DNA of 64,000 nt from GCA-2732755 sp965228265 (GTDB taxonomy: Bacteria > Planctomycetota > Phycisphaerae > Phycisphaerales > UBA1924): contig OZ245804.1 in assembly GCA_965228265.1 (NCBI GenBank), forward strand, positions 2,852,001 through 2,916,000, read 5' to 3'. The first letter of the stretch is position 1, and each line of letters starts with the position of its first letter. This document shows, piece by piece, positions 16,549 through 25,097 of this stretch. The position numbers and the translations under genes were made by a program. The notes below the pieces were generated by a model. The model searched no databases. It was not told the origin of the DNA and saw nothing but the letters and a program-made list of their open reading frames with translations.

Positions 16549-18030
16549 TTAGTCGCAGCCGGCGTTGTAGTTGCCGACCCATGCCGAGAAGTCGGCGGGG
16601 GTGAGGACGCCGTCGGCGTTCTGGTCGGCCGGGCAGGAGTTGATGACGGCCATGACCGCGTTCTGCGACAGGATCGTGCCCGCGGCATTGGCCACCTCGA
16701 CTCGGTACGTGCCCTCGGTGTTCAGGTCCGGATTGATGGTCAGTGTGTCGGTGGTCGTGCCGGTGAACCGGGCGTCGTCGGCCAGGGGGGTGCCGTTGAG
16801 GTACCACTGATAGGTGTCGGCCAGCGGTGCGCTGACGGTCATCTGCTCTGCCGGACCGAAGGCGGTGGCGACGACGCTCTGCGGTTGGCTGGTGATGCTG
16901 AGGAACGGGCCGCACTGGTTGATCAGGAGGCTCACGCTGTCGCCGAAGACGTTGGCGGTCACGAGATCGATGGCGAAATCGTTGTTGATGTCTCGTGCGA
17001 GGAGGGCGATTGGTCCGGTGCCTGCAACAAAGAAGAAGGGCCCGCTGAAGTTGCCTGCACCGTCGTTGATGAGCGTGGCGACCTGGGATGTGCCGCTGAG
17101 AAAGACCGTGATGATGTCGAGGTCGCCGTCGTTGTCGAGATCGGCAAGGGTGTTGTCGCCCGGCACTTCGGTGACGTCGTAGTCCACGGACGTCGAGAAC
17201 GTGCCGTCGCCCGCACCGAATCGGACGCGCTGCTTCATCGTGCCATTGATGGATTCGACGAGATCGAGGTTGCCATCGCTATCGAGATCACCGAACGCAA
17301 CGCCGACGGGTCCGTCTTCTGATGGGATGGTGATCTGGGATGCGAACGTGCCGTCGCCGTTGTTGAGGAGCAGGCTCAGATTGTTAGAGCCGGTGTTGGG
17401 TGTTGCGATGTCGATGTGGCCGTCGTTGTTGACGTCGCCGTAGGCAGCGAGCTGGGAGCTGGTTCCGACTGCATACGCGACTGCTGCGGCGAACGTGCCG
17501 TCACCGGCTCCGACAAAGACGTTGATGAAGCTACCGGCGGCGGCGTTGGCGACGATGTCCAGTTCGCCGTCGTTGTTGATGTCAATCAGCTTGAGGTGCG
17601 TGGGGCTTCCGCCCGTGATGGGCAGGCTTGCGCCGATGGAGAACGCCCCGCTGCCGTCGTTGGTCAAGATGCCGACTGCGTCGTTTGTGATGTCAGCAAT
17701 CACCGCGTCGAGATCGCCGTCGTTGTCGATGTCACCGAGCGACACATCGAAAGCCTGGGCGTCGGCGGCGTAGAAGCTGACAGGCGCGAACGCGCCATCG
17801 CCGATGCCAAGAAAGACACCGAGATCATTGGTGATCGCGTTGATGGAGACGATATCGGGGATGCCGTCGCCGTTGACATCGCCCGCGTCGAGCTCGTAGG
17901 GCCCATCGCCCGTGGCGAGATCGACGCTCTGTGAGAACATCGTCGCCGGGTCGCACTGGGCGTGCACGGATGAGGCGGCGTTGGTGAGCAAGAGAAGCGT
18001 GGCGGCGGCGGTCAGTCTGGGTGCGCGCAT
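16549..18030 (-). CDS. Secreted FG-GAP/VCBS repeat protein with GC-type dockerin tail
   Basis: A 493-residue exported protein. The ATG at 18030 (MRAPRLTAAATLLLL) follows a GAAGGA site and begins a signal peptide ending near SSVHAQ. Seven calcium-loop units of the FG-GAP type follow (DVNGDGIPD, DIDNDGDLD, DINNDGELD, DVNNDGHID, DLDSDGNLD, DLDNDGDLD, DINNDFAID), predicting a beta-propeller. Next is an Ig-like domain (ITSQPQSVVA, TYQWYLNGTPL) and a C-terminal dockerin-like motif CPADQNADGVLTPADF closing in NYNAGCD. The one degenerate loop, DFAID, is the seventh. It probably acts at the cell surface or outside; its binding partner is unknown. Confidence 0.88.
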   Translation of the reverse strand: MRAPRLTAAATLLLLTNAASSVHAQCDPATMFSQSVDLATGDGPYELDAGDVNGDGIPDIVSINAITNDLGVFLGIGDGAFAPVSFYAADAQAFDVSLGDIDNDGDLDAVIADITNDAVGILTNDGSGAFSIGASLPITGGSPTHLKLIDINNDGELDIVANAAAGSFINVFVGAGDGTFAAAVAYAVGTSSQLAAYGDVNNDGHIDIATPNTGSNNLSLLLNNGDGTFASQITIPSEDGPVGVAFGDLDSDGNLDLVESINGTMKQRVRFGAGDGTFSTSVDYDVTEVPGDNTLADLDNDGDLDIITVFLSGTSQVATLINDGAGNFSGPFFFVAGTGPIALLARDINNDFAIDLVTANVFGDSVSLLINQCGPFLSITSQPQSVVATAFGPAEQMTVSAPLADTYQWYLNGTPLADDARFTGTTTDTLTINPDLNTEGTYRVEVANAAGTILSQNAVMAVINSCPADQNADGVLTPADFSAWVGNYNAGCD

Positions 18031-18108
18031 ACGTGAGTCCTTCCGGGTTCCGGCCTTTGTCCATCTGGGGCCTTGCCAAGCTACGCGTTCTTCCGCGCCG
18101 GCGCGCTG

Positions 18109-18142
18109 CAGAAAAAGCAAACCAGACCCGATCTCGGGCCTG
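18109..18142 (-). terminator. Intrinsic terminator after the coiled-coil gene
   Basis: On the minus strand CAGGCCCGA and TCGGGTCTG form a stem of nine pairs including one G-U, with a minimal loop, followed by GTTTGCTTTTT. It lies about 50 bp past the stop of 18193-18462. Confidence 0.65.
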
Positions 18143-18192
18143 GCCTGCCAATGGGGGCGCTTTGGGTGCTTTGGGAGGCGGGATTCTCGGGC

Positions 18193-18462
18193 TTACGCCT
18201 CGCCCTCGGGGCGGCGTTCGAGAAGAGCGCGGAGCTGCTTGTTCTCGCGGCGGGTGGCTTCGAGATCGAACACGAGGTACTTCACGCTGACACGGAGGTA
18301 GTCGAGCGAGTCCTGGAGTTCGGAGATCGTCTTCTTCATCTGCTCGTGGCGGGACTTGGTATCCGTGGCGAGCTCCTTGAGTTTGCCCTGCTGGTCGCTG
18401 GGGAGGGTGTTGATCTTCTCGAGGAGTTTGTTGAACTGGTTCTGGAATTCTCTCTCGCTCAT
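18193..18462 (-). CDS. Small coiled-coil protein
   Basis: An 89-residue protein. The ATG at 18462 is chosen because AGGAG lies six bases upstream; the ATG two codons earlier would be too close to it. Nearly the whole chain is heptad-like and charged (EFQNQFNKLLEKINTLP, HEQMKKTISELQDSLDYL, LEATRRENKQLRALLE), predicting a helical coiled coil. No catalytic motif, signal or membrane segment is seen, and no family is recognised. It has its own terminator. Confidence 0.7.
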   Translation of the reverse strand: MSEREFQNQFNKLLEKINTLPSDQQGKLKELATDTKSRHEQMKKTISELQDSLDYLRVSVKYLVFDLEATRRENKQLRALLERRPEGEA

Positions 18463-18682
18463 GGTCATCTCCTGCCTGTCTGTGTCATGTGACGCGGCCG
18501 CCTTGGTTGGACGCGTATGCCAGAGACAGATCAACGCGGATGCCCGGCGTGCCAGCGGGGCCGAGCGCGATGTGAAGTCCGAGAAAACCGAGCTCCGCTC
18601 GTGTTCAGGGAAGGATGCAAGCGGCGTGCCGGGGCTGTGCCGCTCGTTCCGGTTGGCCGATTGATCCGGGTGTTGCCCGGGA

Positions 18683-19282
18683 TCAACGCCTGGCGAGGGC
18701 GCGACGCAGCGCCTGTTGCCCCGCTTCGGGGGCGCCGCTGGTGATGGCATTCAGGGCCGCCTTGTCCTGCCGGGCCAGCTGCGAGCCCAACTCACCCGCG
18801 TGGCGGTCGAGCGCCCGGCGGAAGGCGGCAAAGTGGATCTCCAGATCGTGGCGCAGGAAACGGGTCAGCGGGTCGGCCAGACCTGTCTGCATGGCGGCCC
18901 AGTCCAGCAGGGAGCCCCCCTTGTCCGAGAACCGGTAGAGCCCGAGCGTCGTCTCGAGGCGCTTGGCCAGCGGGATGAACGGATCGACCACGCTCTCTGG
19001 GAGGCTGGTGAGCTTCTTGGCGAGCTCGGCGTCCGTGGCTTTCTGGGCCTCGGCGGAGGGGGCTTCGACCTCGGCCTGGACCGGGGCTGCGTCGGCCTTG
19101 CGGATATTGGCCAGGGCCGAGGCGAGGGTCTTGATGCCTGCCCGCTCAAACCGGATGGTCAGGCGCTGGGTCGGCCGCCCCTCGACCATGATGGGCTGTA
19201 CAGCGGTAATCTGCCCCACCCCCCATTCGGGACGGTCGGCATGGGTGACACGGTCGCCGAAGGACCAGGGAGTCGCTGACAT
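18683..19282 (-). CDS. DUF3553-domain protein
   Basis: A 199-residue protein starting at the ATG at 19282 behind a GAAGAGG site. The N-terminal 50 residues (SFGDRVTHADRPEWGVGQIT, LTIRFERAGIKTL) match DUF3553, a small beta-barrel-like module also found at the end of some UvrD-type helicases, with the KOW/Tudor-like pattern of a conserved HADRPEWGVG turn. An Ala/Glu-rich linker follows, then a helical domain (LDWAAMQTGLADPLTRFL, HFAAFRRALDRHAGELGSQ) with no recognised function. A role in nucleic acid binding is inferred from the domain only. Confidence 0.75.
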   Translation of the reverse strand: MSATPWSFGDRVTHADRPEWGVGQITAVQPIMVEGRPTQRLTIRFERAGIKTLASALANIRKADAAPVQAEVEAPSAEAQKATDAELAKKLTSLPESVVDPFIPLAKRLETTLGLYRFSDKGGSLLDWAAMQTGLADPLTRFLRHDLEIHFAAFRRALDRHAGELGSQLARQDKAALNAITSGAPEAGQQALRRALARR

Positions 19283-19488
19283 GGAAACCTCTTCGTGGGG
19301 ATCAGTCGGCCGCGGGCGTCCCCACGACGGGCGGCTGGAACTGATCGGAGCTCTTGGGGGCCTGCCGGGCCGGGTTTGAGCACTCGGTCGCCGCGGCGGG
19401 GCGGGCTGCATAGGATCGTGTCCTGCCCGGAAGGCCCGGTCAAGCGCGATGCTGACCCGTCCTTCACCGGCGATGAGAGCCCCCGATC

Positions 19489-19731
19489 ATGATCGAAGCA
19501 TTCAAGAGTGAAGAGGTCGTCGACAAGTTTGGCGGTCGGTTTCGTCTGACCGCGGTGATCCAGCGCCGTCTGGTCCAGCTCATGGAGGGCGCCCGCCCGC
19601 TCGTCGAGCGTGACGGCCGATCCGATCTCGAACTCGTCGTGCAGGAAATCCTCGAGGACAAGATCGAGATTGTCGAGAACGCCGACGGCGACTTCGAGGT
19701 TGTCGCAGAGGCCGAGGAAGCCCTGCTCTAA
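19489..19731 (+). CDS. rpoZ: DNA-directed RNA polymerase omega subunit
   Basis: An 80-residue omega subunit that helps fold and assemble the beta-prime subunit of RNA polymerase. Diagnostic blocks are FRLTAVIQRRLVQLMEGAR and an acidic C-terminus (EEALL). The next gene, coaC, follows after 30 bp, and rpoZ beside the CoA flavoprotein gene is common in bacteria. Confidence 0.92.
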   Translation: MIEAFKSEEVVDKFGGRFRLTAVIQRRLVQLMEGARPLVERDGRSDLELVVQEILEDKIEIVENADGDFEVVAEAEEALL

Positions 19732-19761
19732 GGCCGGCTCCCTTCGTCAGGAGGGACATAC

Positions 19762-20331
19762 GTGAGCACAACGAAACAGACGCTCGACGGCAAGCGCATC
19801 ATTCTTGGTGTGTGCGGCGGGATATCCGCGTACAAATCGGCTGCTTTGACGAGCAAGCTGGCGCAGGCTGGCGCTGAGGTCACGGTCTTGATGACCGAGT
19901 CCGCGACACGGTTTGTCACGCCGATCACCTTTCAGGCGCTCTCGGGAAAGCCTGTCTATACAAGCATCTGGGAACACGTCGAGGCGAGCGATCCGCAGCA
20001 CATCGCGACCGCGTCGGGAGCGGATCTGGCTGTGGTTGCGCCGTGCAGCATGGACTGCATGTCCCGTCTGGCGACCGGACGGGCGGACGACGTGGTGACG
20101 CTTGTGCTGAGTGCGGTCGACCGTGCGAAGACGCCGGTGATTTTGGCTCCCGCGATGAACGAGGTGATGTGGAGCCAGCCGGCGACGCAGCGGAATCTGG
20201 AGACGCTGCGAGGCGACGGGTTTGCGTTTGTCGGTCCGGAGTCCGGCTGGCAGGCTTGCCGGGCGGTGGGTCCCGGACGGATGGCCGAGCCCGAGTCGAT
20301 TCTGGACGCAATCGCCGCCCGCCTGGCCTGA
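19762..20331 (+). CDS. coaC: Phosphopantothenoylcysteine decarboxylase (stand-alone CoaC flavoprotein)
   Basis: A 189-residue HFCD-family flavoprotein that decarboxylates phosphopantothenoylcysteine in CoA synthesis. The GTG start at 19762 is preceded by GGAGG. Motifs are ILGVCGGISAYKSA for FMN, the PITFQALSG region with SIWEHVEASDPQHI (catalytic His), APAMNEVMWSQPATQ and the Cys-containing flap ESGWQACRAVGPGRM. Only the CoaC half is present; the CoaB synthetase half of the common bifunctional protein must be elsewhere. Confidence 0.88.
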   Translation: MSTTKQTLDGKRIILGVCGGISAYKSAALTSKLAQAGAEVTVLMTESATRFVTPITFQALSGKPVYTSIWEHVEASDPQHIATASGADLAVVAPCSMDCMSRLATGRADDVVTLVLSAVDRAKTPVILAPAMNEVMWSQPATQRNLETLRGDGFAFVGPESGWQACRAVGPGRMAEPESILDAIAARLA

Positions 20332-20379
20332 CGCGGCGCTTTGCCGGTGGCTATCATGGCGTCCCCAACCGTGACCTTC

Positions 20380-20466
20380 GGAGAGGTGGCAGAGCGGTTG
20401 AATGCGCTGGATTCGAAATCCAGTATGGCCTCCGGGTCATCGGGGGTTCGAATCCCCCCCTCTCCG
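20380..20466 (+). tRNA. tRNA-Ser (anticodon CGA), attachment site of the island
   Basis: Acceptor GGAGAGG/CCTCTCC with discriminator G. The anticodon stem-loop is CTGGA-TTCGAAA-TCCAG with anticodon CGA. A long variable arm and T-loop GGTTCGAATCC are present; length 87 nt, CCA not encoded. Its last 14 nt plus three more bases recur exactly at 46002-46018, marking it as the integration target of a roughly 25.5-kb island. Confidence 0.95.
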
Positions 20467-20469
20467 CTT
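20453..20469 (+). repeat. Putative attL: 17-bp direct repeat at the tRNA-Ser 3' end
   Basis: TCCCCCCCTCTCCGCTT covers the 3' end of tRNA-Ser(CGA) and is identical to 46002-46018. It is the presumed left core of the island integrase crossover. Confidence 0.8.
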
Positions 20470-20473
20470 CGAT

Positions 20474-20504
20474 AAGACCCTGCATTTGCAGGGTCTTGTT
20501 TTTT
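20474..20504 (+). terminator. Intrinsic terminator after tRNA-Ser(CGA)
   Basis: AAGACCCTGC, loop ATTT and GCAGGGTCTT form a perfect 10-bp stem followed by GTTTTTT. It lies 7 bp after the tRNA, just inside the inferred island. Confidence 0.9.
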
Positions 20505-20625
20505 AGGGGTTTACGACGGAGCACTCCGAGACGTTTGACCCTGTTGGCCTTGAACTGGCCTAGATCAGCGACGCGACGATGCCGCGAGCTCGGCGGATAC
20601 GTGCCTGAGCGTTTGTCGGCGAGCG

Positions 20626-21162
20626 TTAGCTTTCAGCTTCGAGCCGCTTCCATGCCTTAGTGGCTTGCGACTTCAGCGAGCCGGCCTTGGCTGGGCTGAA
20701 CATCGCCCGCTCATGGCGTATGAGCTGCTCGTGCTTCATCCACCTCAGGGCGGTCCGGATGTGGTAGTCGGGCACCCGCTCGCCGAGTGCTTTCTGCACG
20801 GCCTCGTGCAGGTCGACGAACTTGCACTGCTCGAGGTCGCGCACCGCGTCGGCGGTTGCGAGCACAATGTCCTTTGGACAGCGGAACGGCTCCGCGTCGG
20901 TGCTCCGGTACTCGGCCAAGACTGCCGGCCGCGATGGGAACTTCTCGACCTTGTAGTCCTCGACCGTCTTGGCGGCCTTCGGACCGCGGCGGCGTGCCGT
21001 CGGCCTTTCGCCGGCGTCCGCGATGAGCTCGCGTTCAAGTGACTGCAATGCGGCCAGTGCCTTCGCGATCCGGGCACCCGACGACGGGCACTCGCCCAGC
21101 ACTCCGGTGAGCTCCTCTCGGGCGATGTCGATCTGTCGAAGGGCGTAGGCGGCGTCAGGCAT
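20626..21162 (-). CDS. Unknown protein with C-terminal winged-helix-like region, paralogous to 23444-24025
   Basis: A 178-residue protein, first gene inside the left island end. No family is recognised. The N-terminus is helical, followed by a basic segment (ARRRGPKAAKTV). The last 65 residues (FVDLHEAVQKALGERVPDYH, IRTALRWMKHEQLIRHER, ATKAWKRL) align with the end of the protein at 23444-24025 in the pattern LGE-x-PDY, LR(W/F), GL/QLI-x-HE, AT/AW. The shared region looks like a small winged helix. A DNA-binding role in the island is inference. Confidence 0.6.
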   Translation of the reverse strand: MPDAAYALRQIDIAREELTGVLGECPSSGARIAKALAALQSLERELIADAGERPTARRRGPKAAKTVEDYKVEKFPSRPAVLAEYRSTDAEPFRCPKDIVLATADAVRDLEQCKFVDLHEAVQKALGERVPDYHIRTALRWMKHEQLIRHERAMFSPAKAGSLKSQATKAWKRLEAES

Positions 21163-21262
21163 TGAACCAACTGTACCACAACCTCACGGTTTTTTCTAGG
21201 TGGGCGTTGACGGATCATCCAAGGCGAGCTACTCTCGGTGGATTTCTGTAGAGGTCTGCCAT

Positions 21263-21946
21263 ATGAAAGAGACGCAAAGCCTAGCCGCACTGCTCACCTC
21301 GGTCACCCGGGGGCACCTCATCATCGCGCTGGAGTACCTCGCCGAGCTCTCCGCAAATGGGATGGTCACATCCGAGGTGGTCGACGCGATCGACGAGGAG
21401 CTGCCCGCACACGGAGGTGTCGCGACTTCCGCCGTGGTCGAGCACGCCCGGGCACTCGGGCTGATTTCAGCCACGATCGACAGCGACGGTTTCGCGAAGT
21501 TCTTCATCCACGCTGCCGCGTTGGACCTGCTGGGCCTTGACATCGAGGCCGTGCACGGAAGTGAAGAGGCAGAGTTACAGGTGTTGGCGGGCGTCTTCGC
21601 CTGCTACCAGCGTGACGCCGCTGGCAACAAAGGTCGCGCCTGGCGAGCAGCGGCTTCCCTCATGCTGCTCTTGGAAGCCGAGGTCGGACCTGAACAAATC
21701 GCCCGGCTCAGCGAGCGGGCGGTGGGCAACCAACGGGGCCCGAGCACCGCGAAGGCGTTCTGGCTCGCCGAGTCGCAGCTCGGTCTTCAAGTTGCCAAGG
21801 CCGAGGGCTTCATCGATGAGCCCACCGACGGATCCCTTCGGATCACGGATTACACGCTGACCGACCGCGGCAGAGCATGGCTGACCAGGGACGGCTCACC
21901 GATCGCGGCGAGCGTCCGCAACATCGAGCTGAGGGGGGTGCTGTGA
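21263..21946 (+). CDS. Unknown protein upstream of the excisionase-like gene
   Basis: The ATG at 21263 (MKETQSLAALL) has GAGG upstream and gives 227 residues. No family is recognised. The N-terminal two thirds are helical with two possible winged-helix-like segments (MVTSEVVDAIDEELPAHGG, SAVVEHARALGLISATID). The end has TDYTLTDRGRAWLTRDG, similar in style to the recognition wing of small DNA-binding proteins. The stop overlaps the next start by one base, so it is cotranscribed with the excisionase-like and integrase genes and may help control the element. Confidence 0.6.
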   Translation: MKETQSLAALLTSVTRGHLIIALEYLAELSANGMVTSEVVDAIDEELPAHGGVATSAVVEHARALGLISATIDSDGFAKFFIHAAALDLLGLDIEAVHGSEEAELQVLAGVFACYQRDAAGNKGRAWRAAASLMLLLEAEVGPEQIARLSERAVGNQRGPSTAKAFWLAESQLGLQVAKAEGFIDEPTDGSLRITDYTLTDRGRAWLTRDGSPIAASVRNIELRGVL

Positions 21947-22305
21947 TGCCCGCGATGAGGTCTCTCATCCTCCGATCCGCCCGAGCGTCCTGGCTTTTTG
22001 CCCGCCGCGCCGGCTTCGTCCGTGGGCGCACCGTCCGCATCCCCCGCACCGAGCCCACTTTCCCAAGCTCGCGTCGTCTCATCGGACTCAACATTCCGCT
22101 GCACGAAGCTCGGGCGTTGGCTGAGGAGTACGAGTTGCCGCCCATCATCACGCTTGACGAGGCCGCCAAGGTCGCCCGGCGGTCACCGTTCACCGTCAAG
22201 CGGCTCGTGTCGGAGGGGCGGTTCCCGAAGTCGGCCAAGCCTGGTAAGCCCCTGCTGTTCCTCCGCGATCGGTTCATCCAGGAGCTCATGAAGGAGCACG
22301 GGTGA
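21946..22305 (+). CDS. Excisionase-like helix-turn-helix protein
   Basis: A 119-residue basic protein. The C-terminal 50 residues match the MerR-like HTH_17/excisionase domain: ITLDEAAKVARRSPFTVKRL followed by VSEGRFPKSAKPGKPLLFLR. The N-terminal half is Arg/Ser-rich. It lies directly upstream of the tyrosine integrase with overlapping stop and start, the usual place for a recombination directionality factor. Its stop region carries the AAGGAG site for the integrase. Confidence 0.72.
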   Translation: MPAMRSLILRSARASWLFARRAGFVRGRTVRIPRTEPTFPSSRRLIGLNIPLHEARALAEEYELPPIITLDEAAKVARRSPFTVKRLVSEGRFPKSAKPGKPLLFLRDRFIQELMKEHG

Positions 22306-23462
22306 TGCTGGCCAACCGGTTCGAGGTCGAGGGCACGAGCAACCCCATCATCCACGTGGGGCACAAGTCGTACCGAAAGAAGGACGGCACGTCGGCACGC
22401 ACCAAGACCTACTACGCGGAGTGGAGCCTCGGCAATAAGCAGCAACGCCGGAGCCTGAAGACCAAGAACAAAACGGCCGCGATCAACGCGGCCCATGCCT
22501 TGCACGACAAGATCTGCAACGGCGAACGCCTCGAAGCCCCCAAGGAATACACCGTCGACGAGGCGGTGAAGCTGTACCTCGACACCTGCCGGGCCCGGCG
22601 GCTCAAGCCGAGGACCATGGCGGCGTACGAGCACACGCTCGGCAAGCTCAAGGACTTCTGCAAAGACCGGTCCATCGTCTACCTCGGTCGGTTCGGACAG
22701 GTCGAGTTCTGGGCGTTTGTGAACACGATGAATCACTTGTCGAAGAAGACGGTCTACGACCGCATGGTGATCGTTCAGCAGCTCTTCAAGTGGTGCTGCG
22801 AGGTTGCTGAGATCCTCGCGAAGAACCCGATCCGCAAGCTCAAGCTGAAGAAGCCGGCGTCGAAGAAACAGCCGTGCTTCACCCCTGAGCAGATCCGCAC
22901 AATGATCGACACCGCGGACGACAATCTCCGGCCCATCATTGTGTTCCTCGCCTACACCGGGTGCCGCGTCGGTGAGATGCGGGACCTGCTGTGGGAGGAT
23001 GTCCACCTCGACGCCAACGGCAACGGCGTGCTCGACATCCGGCACGGGGGCTCCGACGACGAGACAAAGGGGAAGGAGTCGCGTCGGATCCCGATTCACT
23101 CCGAGCTGCGGCCGTACTTGGAGTCGATGCCGCGGATCGACGAGCGGGTTTTCCATTCTCATCCGTCAAAGCGGTATCCCCGCGGAAACGGAAAGCTCGT
23201 TGATACGCGGCTGCTGGATCAGGTGAAGGCGTTGTGTAAAAAGTGCGGCTTCGAGAATCCCACGCAATACAAAGTGCACACGTTTCGACACGCGTTCGTC
23301 TCGATGCTGGCCCGGCAAAATGTGTCGTATCGATACGCGTTGCAGCTTGTCGGGCACTCGTCGAGCAAGATCCTTGATCTGTACTTCTCCGTCTATGACG
23401 AAGACGCGGCGAGAGCGATCGAGTCGATCGAGCTCCCGCCCGGTCAACCTTCCGACGATTGA
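22305..23462 (+). CDS. Tyrosine recombinase / island integrase
   Basis: A 385-residue integrase that should carry out site-specific recombination between the att repeats. An N-terminal arm (HKSYRKKDGTSARTKTYYAEW) and a core-binding SAM-like domain (EYTVDEAVKLYLDTCRARRL) are followed by the catalytic domain. That has Arg in YTGCRVGEMRDLLW, HTFRH for the HxxR box, LVGHSSSKILDLYF for the second His and the nucleophilic Tyr. All key residues are present. An AAGGAG lies 8 bp before the ATG at 22305; a GTG at 22302 is an alternative start. The 3' end overlaps the convergent gene by 19 bp. Confidence 0.9.
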   Translation: MLANRFEVEGTSNPIIHVGHKSYRKKDGTSARTKTYYAEWSLGNKQQRRSLKTKNKTAAINAAHALHDKICNGERLEAPKEYTVDEAVKLYLDTCRARRLKPRTMAAYEHTLGKLKDFCKDRSIVYLGRFGQVEFWAFVNTMNHLSKKTVYDRMVIVQQLFKWCCEVAEILAKNPIRKLKLKKPASKKQPCFTPEQIRTMIDTADDNLRPIIVFLAYTGCRVGEMRDLLWEDVHLDANGNGVLDIRHGGSDDETKGKESRRIPIHSELRPYLESMPRIDERVFHSHPSKRYPRGNGKLVDTRLLDQVKALCKKCGFENPTQYKVHTFRHAFVSMLARQNVSYRYALQLVGHSSSKILDLYFSVYDEDAARAIESIELPPGQPSDD

Positions 23463-24025
23463 TCAGGACCGACTTCGAAGGGCTCACGCTGCAAGCTCGT
23501 CCAGGCTTCCCGGGTTGCTCGTGTAAACCCGGCCTTAGTGCCGACGCGGGTGAACCGTGCACCTTCATGATGGACGAGACCTGAGGCGGACCAGAATCGC
23601 AGCGAGACGCGGGCGGCGTAGTCGGGCAGCTCCTCTCCAAGCCGGCGGCTCGCGGCGGCCTTGATGGTGGCGAAGAGTTGTGGCTCCGCGGTGGACGCGA
23701 CCTCGGTGGCAACCGCCCTGTAGTACGGCAGCGGCACCTTGTACGGTTTCGCCGCTGCGCCTGGGCGGATCTCAATGAGGGCGGGGCCGCGGCGTGACTC
23801 TTCGACGGTGTAGGTGGCGGCCCGCACACGGGCACGGGGGCCGATGATCCGCCGACGACGGGCGTCGTTCAGGTTGTTAATCTCACCGGTGACCGCGGAG
23901 TCAAGTTCGTTGAGCTTGCGGAGTAGTTTCGAGCGGCCTGTACCCGTGCGCGACGCGAGCTCGCGTACCTCATCAAGCACATCTCGCCATGACTGATTTG
24001 GTGTACCTGCTCGCGGCATGAGCAT
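23444..24025 (-). CDS. Unknown protein with C-terminal winged-helix-like region, paralogous to 20626-21162
   Basis: A 193-residue protein with no recognised family. The N-terminal part is basic and helical (RTGTGRSKLLRKLNELD, DARRRRIIGPRARVRA). The C-terminus (TIKAAASRRLGEELPDYAAR, VSLRFWSASGLVHHEGARFT, ATREAWTSL) aligns with the end of 20626-21162. The two genes flank the excisionase-integrase block in the same orientation, so a duplication around the recombination module is likely. Confidence 0.6.
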   Translation of the reverse strand: MLMPRAGTPNQSWRDVLDEVRELASRTGTGRSKLLRKLNELDSAVTGEINNLNDARRRRIIGPRARVRAATYTVEESRRGPALIEIRPGAAAKPYKVPLPYYRAVATEVASTAEPQLFATIKAAASRRLGEELPDYAARVSLRFWSASGLVHHEGARFTRVGTKAGFTRATREAWTSLQREPFEVGPDQSSEG

Positions 24026-24088
24026 GATGGTACGCCGGATCTGCGAGTTGGCGTCTATACCCGCGTACCCGAGATACCGCGATTCCCG

Positions 24089-24121
24089 TCAGGATCCATA
24101 CCGGTTTGGGCTGGATCCTGA
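24089..24121. promoter_or_regulatory. Inverted repeat TCAGGATCCA...TGGATCCTGA
   Basis: Perfect 10-bp arms around a 13-bp spacer in the 215-bp gap between the divergent genes at 24025 and 24241. The position fits an operator for either gene. A related AGGATCC arm appears at 27327-27354. An inverted repeat of this size could occur by chance in 64 kb, so this is tentative. Confidence 0.3.
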
Positions 24122-24240
24122 TGCGCCTCCGATTCCGTGTTGAAATTGTCGAGTTCACCGCGGACGGATCCTTGCCTTCCGTCCAAGTCACCGCTATGTA
24201 CGCCGTATTGACCCATTGGCGTACACAAGCGGAGCATCGG

Positions 24241-24600
24241 ATGACGGACGAGAACACCCACACGGCGGACGAGATCACAGCGGCGGCGGACGGCCTGCTC
24301 GCATGGGCCAAGGAGCACGGGAGCGTGCTCGCGGTGGCGGCGACGCTTGGGGAGGACGGCGATGGCCCGTTTCCCGCGGCGCGGCCGGAGGCGTTGGTGG
24401 CTGGGGCGGTCGGGGCTCTCAACGAGGTGGAGGTCGCAGTACTTCTCGCGCAGCTCGATGTCGCGGTGCTCATGGTGTTGTCGCAGATGGCAGCGGGCGC
24501 GGAGATGGGCGAGGAGGCCTTCCGCGAGCTCGTAAACCAGGCACGGCGCAAGATGCTCGATGCGGCGGGGCTCGACCTGTGCGATGACTGCGGTGGATGA
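24241..24600 (+). CDS. Unknown small acidic protein
   Basis: The ATG at 24241 (MTDENTHTADE) follows GGAG and gives 119 residues. It is acidic and mostly helical, Ala-rich in the middle (LVAGAVGALNEVEVAVLLAQ), and ends with a CDDC pair (LDLCDDCGG) that could bind metal. No family, signal or membrane segment is recognised. The next gene starts 83 bp downstream on the same strand; both lie upstream of the serine recombinase. Confidence 0.55.
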   Translation: MTDENTHTADEITAAADGLLAWAKEHGSVLAVAATLGEDGDGPFPAARPEALVAGAVGALNEVEVAVLLAQLDVAVLMVLSQMAAGAEMGEEAFRELVNQARRKMLDAAGLDLCDDCGG

Positions 24601-24683
24601 GGGCGGAGGGGAGAGAGGCTCGCCGTGGGGCTAACGCCTCGCGGCGGGTTTGGTGGTTCAGTCCTTTAGTGAGAGGTACGGCG

Positions 24684-25097
24684 ATGACAACAACGCACAC
24701 GTTCAACGGCCCGGATGGGATGGCGAGGAAGATCAGGCTGCTCGCGAGCAACTGCGAGGCGGCGACGGCGGGGTTGTCTCGCACCCTGCTCATCGCGGTG
24801 AGCGCGCCGGATCCGGTGGGCACCCCGGACTGTGAACACGCGGACCTGCGTGGGATCCGGATCCAGACGCTCGACAAGGGCATGACGAGCACAGATATCG
24901 CAACCTTGATGGGTGTCGTCTATGGCATGCTCGATGTGATCGAGGACGGGTACGCGCGAGAGTTCGGAGAAGGCTTCCGCGAAGCGGTAGACGAGGCGCG
25001 CGGCACACACGGGCACGGTCAGCGGATGGCCGTGGTGCCGGTTGTTCCCATGGACACCAAGCCGTGGCGGGCACGCGTGAGTGAGCGCAGAAGCTGA
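24684..25097 (+). CDS. Unknown protein of the island recombinase region
   Basis: The ATG at 24684 (MTTTHTFNGPDGMARK) gives 137 residues, behind GAGAGG. The sequence reads RLLASNCEAATAGLSRTLLI and MTSTDIATLMGVVYGMLDVI, then a His/Gly-rich turn (GTHGHGQRM). No family is recognised. It lies between the small acidic gene and the serine recombinase operon and may belong with the recombinase or be unrelated cargo. Confidence 0.55.
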   Translation: MTTTHTFNGPDGMARKIRLLASNCEAATAGLSRTLLIAVSAPDPVGTPDCEHADLRGIRIQTLDKGMTSTDIATLMGVVYGMLDVIEDGYAREFGEGFREAVDEARGTHGHGQRMAVVPVVPMDTKPWRARVSERRS

